The notes below the pieces were generated by a model that saw only the letters and a list, made by a program, of their open reading frames with translations, did no database searches and was not told the DNA's origin. A stretch of DNA of 64,000 nucleotides, taken from the NCBI GenBank assembly GCA_031216445.1, contig CM062204.1:14877001-14941000 (forward strand), read 5' to 3'. Positions within the stretch are counted from its first letter, which is position 1. The number at the start of each line of letters is the position of its first letter. The DNA is from Lateolabrax maculatus. Lineage: Eukaryota; Chordata; Actinopteri; Acropomatiformes; Lateolabracidae. The position numbers were made by a program, and so were the translations under genes. This document shows positions 46,961-59,179 of this stretch, one piece after another.

Positions 46961-47073
46961 CCAGCCACACGCAGTCATGTTGTCCCACGACAATGCACAG
47001 TTTGACAGCATTCTCCCTGACAGTTTGAAATGTCAGCCCCAAGTGTCTGTCCAAGTGTGCAGATGAATGTGTG

Positions 47074-47097
47074 TGAGTGTGTGTGTGTGTGTGTGTG
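47074..47097. repeat. (TG)n microsatellite
   Basis: Short TG run. Confidence 0.93.
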
Positions 47098-47099
47098 AT

Positions 47100-47860
47100 T
47101 GCGAAGATGTGTGAGGTTGTATAGCCACCATTGCCTGGATGTCAGCTATAAAATCCATTCACAGAGGTATCCTGCTGCCTCCTTGTTTAACTGCTATGCA
47201 CTCGATTGGCCTTGAATTTAAGGGAGACCACAACATTGGATGGTTGGAGTGAACGATAACAAACAGTCTTCTGTGCACACAGATGCACTTAAAGCACTTT
47301 GCTGAATTTCTGGGAGTTGAGTTTGTCTGTTGTGTAACTTTAGGTGACTTGCATTAAAAAATTATAACTCCTAGCAGCCAGCAGTTCTAAAACTTGAAGG
47401 TGAGTTAACTTTAATTTATTGCCATGTGGGGATGCTTGTTTGGAGGATTTGCTAATAGAATTACACAAGAACAAGAACACTGTACCTTGAAAATGGGCAG
47501 ATTGTTTTCTTCCTATGAGGCTCCAACTTTACCTTGATCAATTTACACAGAAAGTGGTGTGCAAAATTATAAAAATATAGCCAGGCAAGTGTTTTAGTGC
47601 TATTGCTATATGTTGATCTAGACCTAGGTAATAATGGAAATTCAGATTTCTATCTTATTATTGTCATTATGATGGCAGTGGCTATAAAATAAAAAACACA
47701 ATCATTATCACATATGATTACTTAAAATAGAATCTGATAAAGCATTAGCTATTGCATAGAAAACAACTACAGCCATGCTAGTGGCTCAATTAGGCTGTAC
47801 TTTGAGCTAAAGTCTACTATTACACATCTTAGTTTAGCGTTTTTATTTACTAACATGATG
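47100..47860. other. AT-rich non-coding DNA
   Basis: No exon or repeat family recognised. Confidence 0.4.
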
Positions 47861-47867
47861 ATGATAT

Positions 47868-48100
47868 CATTAGTTTTGCAGGTATTTGGTCATTAATCAA
47901 GATATTGGACAAATAAAAAGATGCCCTGACGTTGGCAGTAGCCTTCAAAGTTACAATTCATCCTGAAGGGGGCATGAAGGGTAGTACTGAATATCATGGC
48001 AATCTATTTGATAGTTTTTGAGATATTTCACAAAAAAAAAAAAACATCAGAAGGATTCATCCTCTGTGGACCATGAATATCTGTTCAAAATATCATATAA
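47868..48100 (+). mobile_element. Degraded fish interspersed repeat, tandem units
   Basis: Ordered words TTAGTTTTGCAGGTATTTGG, ATTGGACAAAT, ATTCATCCTGAAGGGGGCAT, ATCATGGCAATCTATTTG, TTTTTGAGATATTTCAC and GATTCATCCTCTGTGGACC match an abundant fish repeat. The unit beginning ATTCATCCT recurs after about 100 bp (47957 and 48057), showing the internal tandem structure. An A12 run interrupts it. It is related to 39246-39420. Confidence 0.7.
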
Positions 48101-48400
48101 TGAATAGTTGTCGCTGCTCAGTGACAAACACCAGAATAGGTTTGTTTCGACCAAACCAGAGTTGGTGATTGTTGGAACAGTGGAAGGACTAAGCAAGATG
48201 GTCTTGGTGAGTTTTATTTTTTTTCTATTGAATTTGAAGGAAGTGTGTTTTACGATGAGTTAACAGGCAATTAAGCTAGTCTTAGTCCAGTGAAAGAGAG
48301 AGACTTGAATTCAGAAGGTGTACGGTTTTTCAGTTTAATAAGGACAATGGGTAGGGAAACTTGCCGCTCGCACACATCTCCCATCTGAAACTACAGTGCC

Positions 48401-48790
48401 TCAGCGGCACACACAATCGCCGGCTGTTGGGCAGACAGTGGCCAGTTGGAAAATGTTTACATATCTCCCAACTCTACCGTGTTGTGTAGAATTCCATCTT
48501 TTTTTAATCCCCGCATGCCAAGGCCTCCATGTAAACGTAGGATGAATCTGAAACACGCTACCCAGACTTGTTAAAGTTGATGGCTCCTGTTTTGAAAAAA
48601 GCAAAACTACATCAAAACATCTGTTTAAAATGGACACAACTCGTGCAGTATAATCCAATTCTACTGTGCTAATGAAATCATTGTAGCCCTGCAGGAAAAC
48701 TAGTACTATACACCTGTGGTTAAACACTCTTGTGAATGCATACTGTACAGTCACCGCTGGCACCTTGTGGAGATCCCAATACACTGTCAA
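48401..48790 (-). other. Unassigned 129-codon open frame
   Basis: This minus-strand frame is not a simple-repeat translation and includes QGYNDFISTVELDYTARVVS. I do not recognise a domain. Its position between two repeat-like segments makes a decayed transposon sequence the most likely source. No splice or promoter evidence. Confidence 0.15.
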
Positions 48791-48799
48791 ACTGACTTA

Positions 48800-50690
48800 C
48801 AGTAAAATACTGCTATACCAGCTGCTTCAACAAAACCAAAAAAAGTTTGGTATCCGCTGACAATCGACAGTTGTATCACAGAAAAAAAAAACATGATCGG
48901 AGTATCCCTATTCCACATCTTATGTTTTAGTTGCCTTACCCTTACCTTACCTTAACTATAATTTATTTGCCAGGACTATGATCTTTGCCTAAACTGTAGT
49001 TGCTATGAACAGATATTGTAACAAGCAAACATTTTAAAAATTTTGCAATAGACATAAAAGATTATTGGCATTGAACATAATCCAGTGTTTTGTAGAACCG
49101 TCTAATACTGACATTGTTGTTTGGCAATAGGGTTGGATTTTATGTGTGGTAGCCAATGGGCCAACCTTAAAAAAATATGGGTTGTCCTTTTAATCCAAAC
49201 ACAATTGTTCAAATCCCAATTTAATTCCTCCAAGCAATCCTTTTTAAGAATCTTCAAAATGAACAAAAATGTCATAGGTTAGAGTCTGCCATTATTCTTC
49301 ATCTGCTGATTCTTCTCCTCTTTTCATTCAATGCTAAATAGAAAATTCCAGCATTTTCTCCTTACATTGGAGTTACATCACCAATAAAACTGTCTCAATC
49401 CCTTTATTCAACTTAGTTTACTGTAATATGAAATACTGAGTCTAAGTGCCATGTGTAAGAACAATTTCAGCCATGTTAAAATACCTGTAGTTTTAAGTAT
49501 TTATAGACCTAAGTGAGTCCAACTGTTTGCCTCTCCTCACTAAACAATTCAGTTCAAGAGATAATGGGTGAAGATGAAAACATAAAACAAGGTATCAAGG
49601 ATAATTTTAGTGGTTTTCTTTATCCTATCCTATCCTAGAACTGTGCATCAATATTTTCTCAGACAAGCGCAGCACAGCTTCTTTGACGACATCCAGCACT
49701 GATGGCACATGAAGAACACAACACAAAACCAGAACAAAACACATAAATGGCTGCTCGTTTCATCCATACTAAAAATGAATCTTCTTGAGCTTGGTTTAGC
49801 CTCGTGGACTGTCGAATCCCTCTGTTTCTGTGGATGTTGCCCAATTCAGCACTTTGTTTTCTGACTTTCTTTTTACTTGGATTCTGCCAACACGAATGTA
49901 AATGTTTCCCCAATTGTAATTTAACATTGGAAGATAGATGTTACCTGTTGTGTGAGACACTGAAAAACCTGTCTTTAAAGAATAACGATAGACTTAAAGA
50001 ATTAAAGGCCAACTTTTTCAAAATGTTACACTGACACTGTCTGGTCTGCTTTTTCTGAGGTAACAAATAGTCCGTGTGTTACAATGAAAAAATAAAAAAC
50101 ACATACTTCATAAAACATCTGATCTTCATGATTCATCTGAAATCTGTAAAACTCTTTTATTCGGTCAATTTTATCTTCTTGTTATAGTCACTTCTTTGAC
50201 TGTGCCGCTCTGTCCTCATGCACTCTTATTCCCTTTTTTTTGCCCAAGTCTTATATTTTCCTTTCCATCCCTTAATAGATAAACATAGGCAATAATAACA
50301 AACTCCTATTTCTATTCTGTCATTAATTACTAAATGTGCAACATTTTGTGGATTTTTAAGCTTAATCCTATTGTTTTATTGTCAGCAGGAAAATCTGACA
50401 AATGTATATCCCAACATCAAACCATCAAACATGTCATCCAGTGGAGTGCAGAGATCTTGTTAAATTACAGCTTTGAATTCTGCAGTGCTAGTAAGCCATT
50501 GGCACACGGGAACTCCCATGTCACTTGTGGAGCTTGAAACTTTCTTTAGAAATAACCACAATGAGCAAAGACCAGGTAGATTACTACTCTGAATCCATCT
50601 TACAATACAGACCTTGATGGTAATCTGTAACCAGCTTTCTACTCATTCCTGGAGTTCAAACAGAAAATGGTTAATTAGCATTTGGTTACT
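48800..50690. other. AT-rich non-coding DNA
   Basis: Contains a CCTTACCCTTACCTTACC word near 48937-48954 and three TATCC units at about 49622-49637. The frame at 49804-50034 has a cysteine-containing, helix-like C-terminal part but no recognised domain and overlaps an opposite frame. Confidence 0.4.
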
Positions 50691-50699
50691 AAGCGACAC

Positions 50700-50975
50700 A
50701 AACTTCATTGGAACAAACTTCCAAGAGATCTTAGACTTGCCCTAACATGCTACTTTTAAATCCAGACTGAAGGCATTTCTGATTTTAATCCTATCTACTG
50801 CACTGTGTTATGATCCAAAGTACAGTAAAACAGTGCTAAATGTTAGTCACTTAATCTTAATTTATGTTGATTCTGCATTAATTAGTTTGTTAATTAAATG
50901 TCCAATTTACTTCAATCTTTAATAATAGATGTCCGTATAAGGTAGATAAGTGCTTTGTGATTCATCACATAATAT
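50700..50975 (+). mobile_element. Non-LTR retrotransposon 3' end (LINE relic)
   Basis: At 50709-50741 the sequence reads W-N-K-L-P-R-D-L-R-L-A, the signature near the C-terminus of the reverse-transcriptase ORF in L2/CR1-like LINEs. After a short gap and a one-base frame change, F-K-S-R-L-K-A-F-L-I follows (about 50755-50785), the expected next motif. The downstream AT-rich DNA to about 50975, with ATAAGTGCTTTGTGATTCAT, looks like the element's 3' UTR. The copy is truncated on the left and frameshifted, so it is inactive. Confidence 0.65.
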
Positions 50976-50993
50976 CACACAGTTAATTAACTT

Positions 50994-51410
50994 TTTTTTT
51001 TTTAAATCAAATTTCTCCAGATCTAGAAATAACACCTTTATTTGCTGTGTCCATGGTTACTAAAAGTAGCCAGTGGATCTGTCAGTGGTAGCAACTTGGC
51101 AGCGCTTATGCAGGAATGTTCATTGTTTCTACTGATCCTTCTCAACCACACTAAAATAGCCATTCATTAGCAGTATATGAATCTGGTACATGCAATATCA
51201 AATTATATTACAGTATATTGCATTATATTGCACACTCTATCATTACATACTGTATATTATAACACATGCTAAAATAGAAGCCACAGTTTTTGCTCACCTT
51301 TTCCCTTGTCGGCAGGCAGAATTGTGTTGAAACAGTTCTGAGCTGGTATTGCTCAACAAAAATTGAAAAATTAAAGAACATTTACAATTATGATGGTTAA
51401 ATGTTTCTAT
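50994..51410. other. AT-rich non-coding DNA
   Basis: Starts with a short poly-T; several TATTGCATTATATTGCA words near 51205-51235 form a loose local repeat. No exon. Confidence 0.4.
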
Positions 51411-51417
51411 GTTTGTC

Positions 51418-51950
51418 CCTTTCCCCCTGTCTCTTCCTACTCATGTCCCACCCTGTCTCTGTATTCCATTTTTTTTCAGCCATAACTCTCATTCTGAACT
51501 GTTTTTTTTCTCTTGCCTTTTCTCTTTTTAGCTTTTTTATCTTCTTTGTCTGCTGTACTTTAAAATAGTAGTGATGATAACACCACCTTGTTTGAACAGT
51601 TGAAGTGGCAGTGTTTCACAGTCATCAACACCTGCTTACTCAAGCAGCGTCGCGAGTTCTGCTCCTACTTTTGAAAATATATTTCGTCCTCCCAATGCAT
51701 TTCTCTTTAAATTTTTTTCTCGCTTTTTATATCTTTCTATTTCTTTTTTACTTTCACTTCTATTCGGCTGTTTTTGCAGCCACCTCTCATTCACACCAAC
51801 ACTTTGTCATTCTTTTCCTTCCCTTCTCACTTCTTTCCAGCACTGGTGTGCTGCCACAAGTTATTCACCCCATTTCTCTCGCTCTCACTTTCTCTCTCTC
51901 TCTCTGTCGCTCTCTGTTTCTCTCTTTTTTGCTCTTTCCCTCCAAGCACC
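51418..51950. repeat. Pyrimidine-rich tract (plus strand C/T)
   Basis: C/T-dominated with a TCTC run near 51891-51905. Long overlapping S/F/L-rich frames are compositional. Confidence 0.55.
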
Positions 51951-52209
51951 TGGCTATGTCCCATAGCAATGCTGGCAAAGCAGAGAGCAGATGAGACAGT
52001 GTTAAACAGTGTCATCTGCCAACACATCCAGCCCAGAAAGCTGCATTGTAGTATGTGTTTTGTGTGTGTGAGTGTGTGCGTGTGCATCCACAGGAGTATG
52101 TACAGTGTTTGTGACCCTGTGCATGTTGCCTCTGTATTAAGATGTATATTGCTCAGTACGTATGATCAACTTTGTGTGTGTACAGATGTATACTATCCAA
52201 CAGCAACAG

Positions 52210-53060
52210 CTCCTTGATGTGCCATCTCTTGAAATGTGGGAGTAGCGACACACTGAGACTGTTAAACTGAGAGGGCCCTTGGCTTTGAACACTGACAGCC
52301 CTGTGGCTGGCTGTCTCTGCCATACAGTGGCGGTCGTTCAAAAGTCACCATCTTGATTGGCAAATCAAAGACATCTACCGCCAACTGCTGTACTGCAGAT
52401 ACATTTCATACGGAAGTTCTCTCCACTATTAAGGGAAACCCCACTAGGCAAGGTTGTGATAACAATTTTATAAAGGGACTGGGGATGTGACTGACTGTTC
52501 TCTACCGAGGACTCAGAGAATGTGTTTTATTTTTTATTTTTCCACACGTCTAAAGTTTGATGTCTTGCCAACTGCTAGTTTTCCAAAACATTTCAAACAC
52601 ACGGTTGGAGTATTTATGTCTTTAGACAGCCTGATGGGAATGTTTTGATCGGGAAGTATTAGCTCCTCAGGGCCTGCAATGTATTGAGGAAATATTTGTC
52701 ATATGATTTACATAAAAATGTGGTTTAATTTAACTCCTCCATGAGATGTCACTTACTCAGAACAGAGTGATATCATAGAAATCTAGTCTTACTAGTACGA
52801 TGACCCCAAATATTACTCCTCACGAGGTCAAAAGAGCCATCAAGAAATGTGTCTACTTTCTTGAGTATGATATATTACTAAATTGTCACGCACCAGTGGC
52901 AGTGACACCATTTCATTGATGGCACACTGCACCATATCTCAGCAGTTGATTAAAACTCTTCCATGATTTTCTCCCTGTAGATGACTTGAGTGTTGCCAAC
53001 GCTGTTGTTATGAAGCAGAACAACTGGAGGTCATGACCTTGGCAAAGGACTGCAGTGCTG
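52210..53060. other. Non-coding DNA
   Basis: Unique sequence with no exon supported. 52890-53040 has the look of a conserved element (CATTTCATTGATGG, CAGTTGATTAAAAC). Confidence 0.3.
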
Positions 53061-53289
53061 TAGAAGTAGATGTGGATTTGTTTGTGCATGTATGTTTGTG
53101 TGCCTGTGTGCACACATGAAAAGCATCCTCACAGACTGCCGTGGCTTTCATTTGATATGTAGTACAATTCAAAGCTGGCTAATATTAATACTACTGTATT
53201 CACTCTCCATTCTGCAAATTATCTATTTACTGCAGGGTGGTGGTGGCTGGGGGTGCAGGAGTCTGAGAGCATGATTGTGATTTGAGTAA

Positions 53290-53615
53290 TGTTTTCAGAA
53301 TAAAGGAAAGGAATTGAGGCAGAGATGGAGAGAGGGAGAAACAGATATAACATAAAACAGGGAGGGATAGATAGAGGAAACAACAGCAATAAGGTAAAGG
53401 ATGGGGAGATGAGTGCACAGAAAGTGAGGGTATTCAGTGGAAGGAGGAGGGGAGACAAGGGAAAATCGAGGGGGATTGAAATCCTCCCGGGATGCACAAA
53501 GAGAGGAAACACTTAAGATGACTCAATTCATCACAATCACTGCTACAAAAGAGAGGGAGGGAGAAAAATGAAGAGGAGGGATGCAAAAGAGAGCAAGAGT
53601 ATGTACTGCAATACA
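53290..53615. repeat. Purine-rich tract (plus strand G/A)
   Basis: GGAGA/AGAGGG-rich plus strand; minus frames are proline/serine/leucine-rich shadows. Confidence 0.55.
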
Positions 53616-53662
53616 TTAGCAAGACTGAAGTAAGTGTATAAAAAGGCCTTATAAAAAATATT

Positions 53663-53688
53663 GGGGGGGGGGGGGGGGGGGGGGGGGG
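53663..53688. repeat. Poly-G run (26 G)
   Basis: Twenty-six consecutive G, followed by TTTCGGGGAGG. Such a run can form G-quadruplexes and is also a common place for assembly or sequencing error, so its length is unreliable. Confidence 0.9.
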
Positions 53689-53699
53689 TTTCGGGGAGG

Positions 53700-55110
53700 T
53701 GAATTTATAAGAGCCTCAAAATGAGGCATTTTTTTTTACCAATACAGAAAATCAATATATGTGATACCTTCACTGAAACAAGCCAGATGCACGTACTTGT
53801 TAGACACAAAATGATTTACATATACAGTATTTTTCTATGGTTTAATCAAAGTACAATACTGTATATGTAGGACTCCTCATCTATATTGCTTTCTTTTGTT
53901 TATGATGTTTTAGAGTTTAATGTAATGGTAAATCAAGCTGCTTGAAAAAACAATTACAGGATGTGTAATAACTGAATGTCTTAAACTGCAGAGTTCGAAG
54001 TTGATTCTGAGTTGGATCAGCAGAATTAGCAGTCCTTTCATATTATAACAAGACTAAAAAAATAATACCTAATGGGGCTTTATATGTAGATGGGAACTTT
54101 GCCCCATAAACATTATACGGTAATAGTTGCATTGTGCTGCTTTTTTGTTTTTGCGGGGTGTTTTTGCTGAAAGATCAAGGATTGTAGTCAGTGTTTAAGT
54201 GTATATCAATAGTAATAAGAATTTATTTTCTTAAAAGTAAAAACCGAAGGGTTAATATTTTTCCAGCTGGCAGAACATTGGTGTGAAGAGCAAGCAAGGG
54301 GAAGTTATTGGCAGTTAAATAACTGCATCAGAGATGAAAAATCCGTACAAATGTGTACTTTTATTTTCTAAGGTGATGCGTATCAAATATTCTTTTTGTG
54401 GATGTTGCCATTGGTAAATCATTGTGTATTTTGTGAATTGTAAATTGGAGTAGTTCACACTACCAGCCCATACGTCGTAATGCAATATGAAGTAGGCCTA
54501 ATTTGACAAAAGAAACAACAACAATGTATTTATATGGGGGCTCCACTTTCAAGTGACTGCTGTAATTCTGTAGTAAGGTCAGTTAAGGGAGATGGTATGG
54601 AGGGTTTTGGTTTTAAAAAATAGGACAGAGGCAAGTGAAAATATTAATAACATGAAAAAGGGCCTGACTCTCTAACACAATAAAAGAAAAAAATATGAAA
54701 TGCCAAGTTCATCCCTTTTCACTGATAATAATCCTACTGCTCCTAACAAAATACCAGAATGACTCACTGTCAGACTGATACGATACAGTATATAGGTTGA
54801 GTTTTAAATCTCTGAGTATTCATGTGTGCGTTCCTATGTGCAGGCTACACATACCTGTACTCAACCCAGTATTGTGGAGGAAGCTTTATTAAACCGCATC
54901 CACTCCTGAGAGAGTTCCCTCTCTCCCTCTGATTCTCACACAGAAAGTGTATTGTAGAAAGTGTGAAAAGTGAAATAGTGACAGGCAGGTGACGAGGTTC
55001 ATCCACCAATCTCCGATTAGCTTTATTAAAAATGTACCAAGGACAAATGGAGGACCTCTCAGGGGACCAGATGAACTGTGAAAGGCAGGAGCTGTCTTTC
55101 AGGTTTGGAC
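53700..55110. other. AT-rich non-coding DNA
   Basis: AT-rich, no microsatellite of note, no exon recognised. Confidence 0.4.
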
Positions 55111-55219
55111 AGCACAGACCCAGGGTGCACATACACACACATATGCATGCACATATACACACACATACGCACAAATACAACAGAGGGAAAACTGTCTCAG
55201 CATACATTCTTTGAGAGGC

Positions 55220-55420
55220 AAAATGTGCCAAAGAGAGTTAGAGATGAAAAAGAGGTGAGGGAGGCAAAGGCAGAGAATCCCAGAGAGAGATTGAAAGTGA
55301 GGAGGAAAGACACAGTGAAGAGAAAGAGACACAGAAAGTCAGTGAGAGAGTAGGGGAGGGGAGGGGAAGAGAAATGGCGAGGACGGAGGAGGGGAGGGAG
55401 TGGGGGCACGAGAGAACGAT
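55220..55420. repeat. Purine-rich tract (plus strand G/A)
   Basis: GAGA/GGAG-rich plus strand ending in GGGGAGGGAGTGGGGGC. Confidence 0.55.
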
Positions 55421-55434
55421 AAAGTTCTGGAGAG

Positions 55435-55560
55435 GTTAATTGGAGGTTGTGGCGTGATGATATGACTCAGAGAGATCATTAGCATTCCAGAGCTAAATAT
55501 TAATGACGCCAGCGCTCAACTTCAGCCGCAGGAACACAGTGCTACTGCAGGTGAGTCCCG
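55435..55560 (+). other. Candidate conserved block with splice-donor site
   Basis: Repeat-free stretch with GTGATGATATGACTCAG, ATCATTAGCATTCC and AATATTAATGACGCC, ending in a perfect donor-like CAG|GTGAGT (GT at 55551). It may be a non-coding exon or enhancer. No open frame of note runs into the donor and no acceptor was identified with confidence. Confidence 0.25.
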
Positions 55561-55780
55561 AAAGACAGAGTCAGAGGGATAGAAATGCAGAGTTTGCAGC
55601 ACTAAGAACTATAAGCCATAAATGTTTTACACCATCATTAACATAATTTGATGGAGGCTTTTTGTCTGTGCATGGTGGGTGGTGCTGAAAGTCTTGCCAG
55701 GATAAATTAGAGAAGGAGGCTTGCTTAATCATTGCGGGTTTTACCATAAAGTTGTAAATTGCGGTATTTTATCTCCTTTC

Positions 55781-55805
55781 TTTTTTTTTTTTTTTTTTTT
55801 TTTTT
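55781..55805. repeat. Poly-T run (25 T)
   Basis: Mononucleotide T run after a CTTTC stretch; may be the poly-A of a minus-strand retroposon, none of which is recognised. Confidence 0.9.
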
Positions 55806-56449
55806 ACACAAGGAGGCAAACCCCAGACAATAGGTTCCAGTATAAGCTTTGAACATGCTGATGTTGTACATGGTGGATATTGAGCTGAATGGCCCGGGAG
55901 CCTCAGTGGCACTGACAGATACGGTACTGAAGTAATTAATCATAAGCACCAAGATCAAAGTTCCTCTCTAGAAACTCTTGCAGATGGGACTATTTAGTAT
56001 TTTGCTTGCATGACACCGCGGTTACAATCATGAAAGCACACGTGTTCACCTGCGCACACGAGCACACACACACACTTCTACAACTATCCCCTCTGGATAC
56101 AGCAACCTGCTCTGTATTGTGGGTTATTTATGGCAGTAGATTGAGGGCCCAGGCTTTGAATGTGTTCAGAGACATGTGAACTACAGTAAGTGGCTTTGAA
56201 ATCCACAGTGGCGCAGTATTAAAGAATTTCTCCTATTAGTGAGCTGGCAAATGCTCACTGGAATGGAGACAGCTTACATGAATCACAGCAGATATTCATT
56301 GTGTGTGCATTTGTGTACATGTGTACGTATATGTGTGTGTGCGCCTGCGTCTGTGTCTATTTCAAAAAGCCCCTTTAAAAGGGAATCTAGGAGGATGGAA
56401 GAAAGGATTGGAGAAAAAAAGGCATTACTCTTGAGGTAGCAACACAGGA

Positions 56450-56960
56450 GCAGATCTACAAAACTATTAATCTCTTCCTCTGCCTCTGCCCCGCTCAGCC
56501 GCCTCTTTCTATCTCTTCCCTCTTTCTCCTCCTGCCTCTCTTCTTCTCCTATCTCCTCTTCTTTCTCCAGAGCCCTCCTCTGCATTTATTTCATTAATCC
56601 AACTCTCCTATCCTTTTCCCTCGGTCACAGCTACTCCATCTATTTCTTTCACTTTAGATCTCCTAACGCTGCTCTGCTCTCTCTTTCCAATGCACTCCCA
56701 TTGCCCTTTATCACTTTTTGTTTCCATCCTGACTTACCTCACTCACTCCCTCCCTCCTGCCATCCACCGTGTCCGTATTTCACTCTTTCCCTCCTTTTCT
56801 CCCTCCTTTTGACCTCATCTCCTTTTTGTTTAATCTTTGTTTTTCTCAATCTTTTAGTCTCTTATTCTCTGTCTCTCTGGCGCTTTCGATCTCTTGCTCT
56901 CTCTCTCTCTCCCCCATTCCGCTTTAATCCTCTCTCCCTCTCCCTCTCAGGTCTCTCTTC
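56450..56960. repeat. Long pyrimidine-rich tract, part 1
   Basis: C/T-dominated plus strand. The longest open frame in the window (263 codons, 56701-57492) lies over this tract and the CA run after it, and is only a translation of CTC/TCT/CAC words. Confidence 0.65.
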
Positions 56961-57122
56961 CTCTCTAACCCACTTCTGCACTGCCACTCTGCAGTGTGTT
57001 GCAGAGATTCAGACCTCAGTCTCGCATGTGGTCGACATTTCAAAGCCGCAGTTCCCACCAGAGGTTCAAATAAACACACAGATGCACACACAAAGTTTAA
57101 CTTGGTCGCAGACTTGTTCACT

Positions 57123-57169
57123 CACACACACACACACACACACACCCACCCACACACACACACACACAC
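57123..57169. repeat. (CA)n microsatellite
   Basis: CA run with two CCC breaks. Confidence 0.96.
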
Positions 57170-57279
57170 GGCCACTAACTCTCAGCAGTTGCCGCTGCAG
57201 TGGTTTTGTCTCGGCAGCTGAGGCTGCATGGGGTTCCTTTGTGGGTGAGGAGCTCCACTGCAGCGACTCGCTCTCCGTC

Positions 57280-57753
57280 GTCGTTTTTTTTTTTCACCCT
57301 CCCTTGTTCCGTCTGTCTCACCCACCCATCCCTCCTCACCCCCCTCATCTGCCTTTTGAACCCTTATATGCCCCCCCCACCCGCTTTATCATCCTCCCAC
57401 TCTTTTCCCCAGCCCCTTTTTTAATCCTCCTCCACAATCAGAATGGTTTGTGTTTTTCTACTGTACATCCAGCTGCCCTCTCCCACACCTAGCAAAAGCC
57501 CTCTCAACCCCCACACCCCATTCCAGTCCTCTGACGCTCACCCCTCCCATTCTTAGTGTCACCCCCCAAACCCTTACCCACCCACCCTTGGCCCTACTGT
57601 CTGCAGAAAAGAATACACCTCCTTATTATTCTCACTCTGCACCACCAGCCGTTGCCATGTGTGCGCACACTCACATTCATCCTCATCACTTCCCTTTCGC
57701 ACCTCTGTACCCAAACCTTCCCCTGTATTGGCTTCATGCACACAGACACACAT

Positions 57754-57791
<38 letters not shown>

Positions 57792-58130
57792 AGTCATACA
57801 CTGACATGTTCTCTCCACCTTTTCCTCTTTGGCTACACACCACGCCTCTTCTCGGGCCACTAGTTACACTGTGTCTCCAGTGATGCGGTCATGTGCTGAT
57901 GTATCCCTCCAATGCTCCATTCTTATCTCTCAAAAGACTTTTTCTGCCTTCATGCCTCCTTTCCTCCCTTTTCCCCCTGACCACCTCTACCTCTTCCTCC
58001 TCCTCCCGTCACATCCCCCCATTCTTCCCGCATCTCCACAAACAGACAATAAAATCTTCTCTCCCGCCCCCCCCTTCTCTCCTCCCTGACCTCTTAAATC
58101 TCATCCATTCCGTCTGTACCCACGGCTCTC
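57280..58130. repeat. Long pyrimidine-rich tract, part 2
   Basis: C-rich pyrimidine DNA (CCCCACC, CCTCCTC words) interrupted by a CA run at 57760-57789. Proline/serine/leucine frames are compositional. Confidence 0.65.
57760..57789. repeat. (CA)n microsatellite
   Basis: Pure CA run of fifteen units. Confidence 0.96.
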
Positions 58131-58159
58131 TTTCTCTATCCCCATCTCACCCCAAACAC

Positions 58160-59140
58160 ATCAGCCTATGCACAATGGCTGCAGTTTAATAACACATTTT
58201 TCTATAATGGTTTTGAAAGGAAAAAAATAACTGTAGTACTGGGTATAGCATATTAACCTACCTACCAACTGTGACTCTTTTCGTCTAACAGTCAGCCTCA
58301 AATTAGCTTCCCAACCATTGCAAATCCCCGTGGCTGACATTGCCAGTCCCTTATTTACTTCCCTCCGTCCTTCTCCTTCCAAAAATATATCTAATCATTC
58401 TCACTTTTTTTTTACTGAGGCCTCGTACCGATAAATTGACTCAGATCTTGTATTTACCTAATTATCCTCTTTTATGTATTTCCATTGCGAGTGAACTATT
58501 TCCTGGAAACATGGCGATCACATTAATGAAACAACAGATAATCATGTCTGAAGAGTAAATGTATGATGTAAATAAAGATAACAAAGATAACATATGAACG
58601 GTATGGAGGTTCATGTTTTAAGGATAGATACTGTATATGAATTACAAGTTGGGTGAGGGGAGGGAGTGGTATAGATGCTATAAGCAAAAGGTCAAAGTTC
58701 AAATCCACAACAGCCATACATTCTACTTGAAAACCAAGACACTGATCTCGTTCATCCTCACTTATCATCAGTTGCTATGAAACAGAGTTGGAGTTATTAG
58801 AAACTTTTAAGTTAAAGAACTAATTAGTCATCTTAGATTTCGTTTTAATTGGGAAAACATTTAACAATGAGAGAAACAGAGTCTATATTTGTTTCTTCTG
58901 TTTTTTTTCTCCTCCCTCCAGATCACATTTATATTATCCCTGGCTGTTGTGCCATCTTTTCCCCTCCACTTGCCCATCGCCTCATTCTCTTTGTCTCCCA
59001 CTCTCCTTTTTCCACCCCCTCTACGTTACCACCAGACACACAGGCCTCCTTTACCTCTGCAATTGTTGCATTATTAATTGACCTGCATTGGCCATACAGT
59101 AGAGAAAACAGTCACAGTCTGAGACACACAGCCAGTCATA
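58160..59140. other. Non-coding DNA
   Basis: AT-rich, with a C/T-rich patch at about 58895-59050. No exon recognised. Confidence 0.4.
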
Positions 59141-59150
59141 CAAAAAGATT

Positions 59151-59173
59151 CACACACACACACACACACACAC
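59151..59173. repeat. (CA)n microsatellite
   Basis: Short pure CA run. Confidence 0.94.
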
Positions 59174-59179
59174 CATTAA

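Noticed and set aside
51605..52217. Two overlapping plus-strand frames of 129 and 147 codons
   Set aside because: Both arise from the C/T-rich tract; SLSLSLS runs and no domain.
56701..57492. 263-codon plus-strand open frame, the longest in the window
   Set aside because: It is a translation of pyrimidine-rich DNA and a CA run (L/S/P/F-rich, then HTHTHT); no domain, no codon bias, and overlapping frames are also open.
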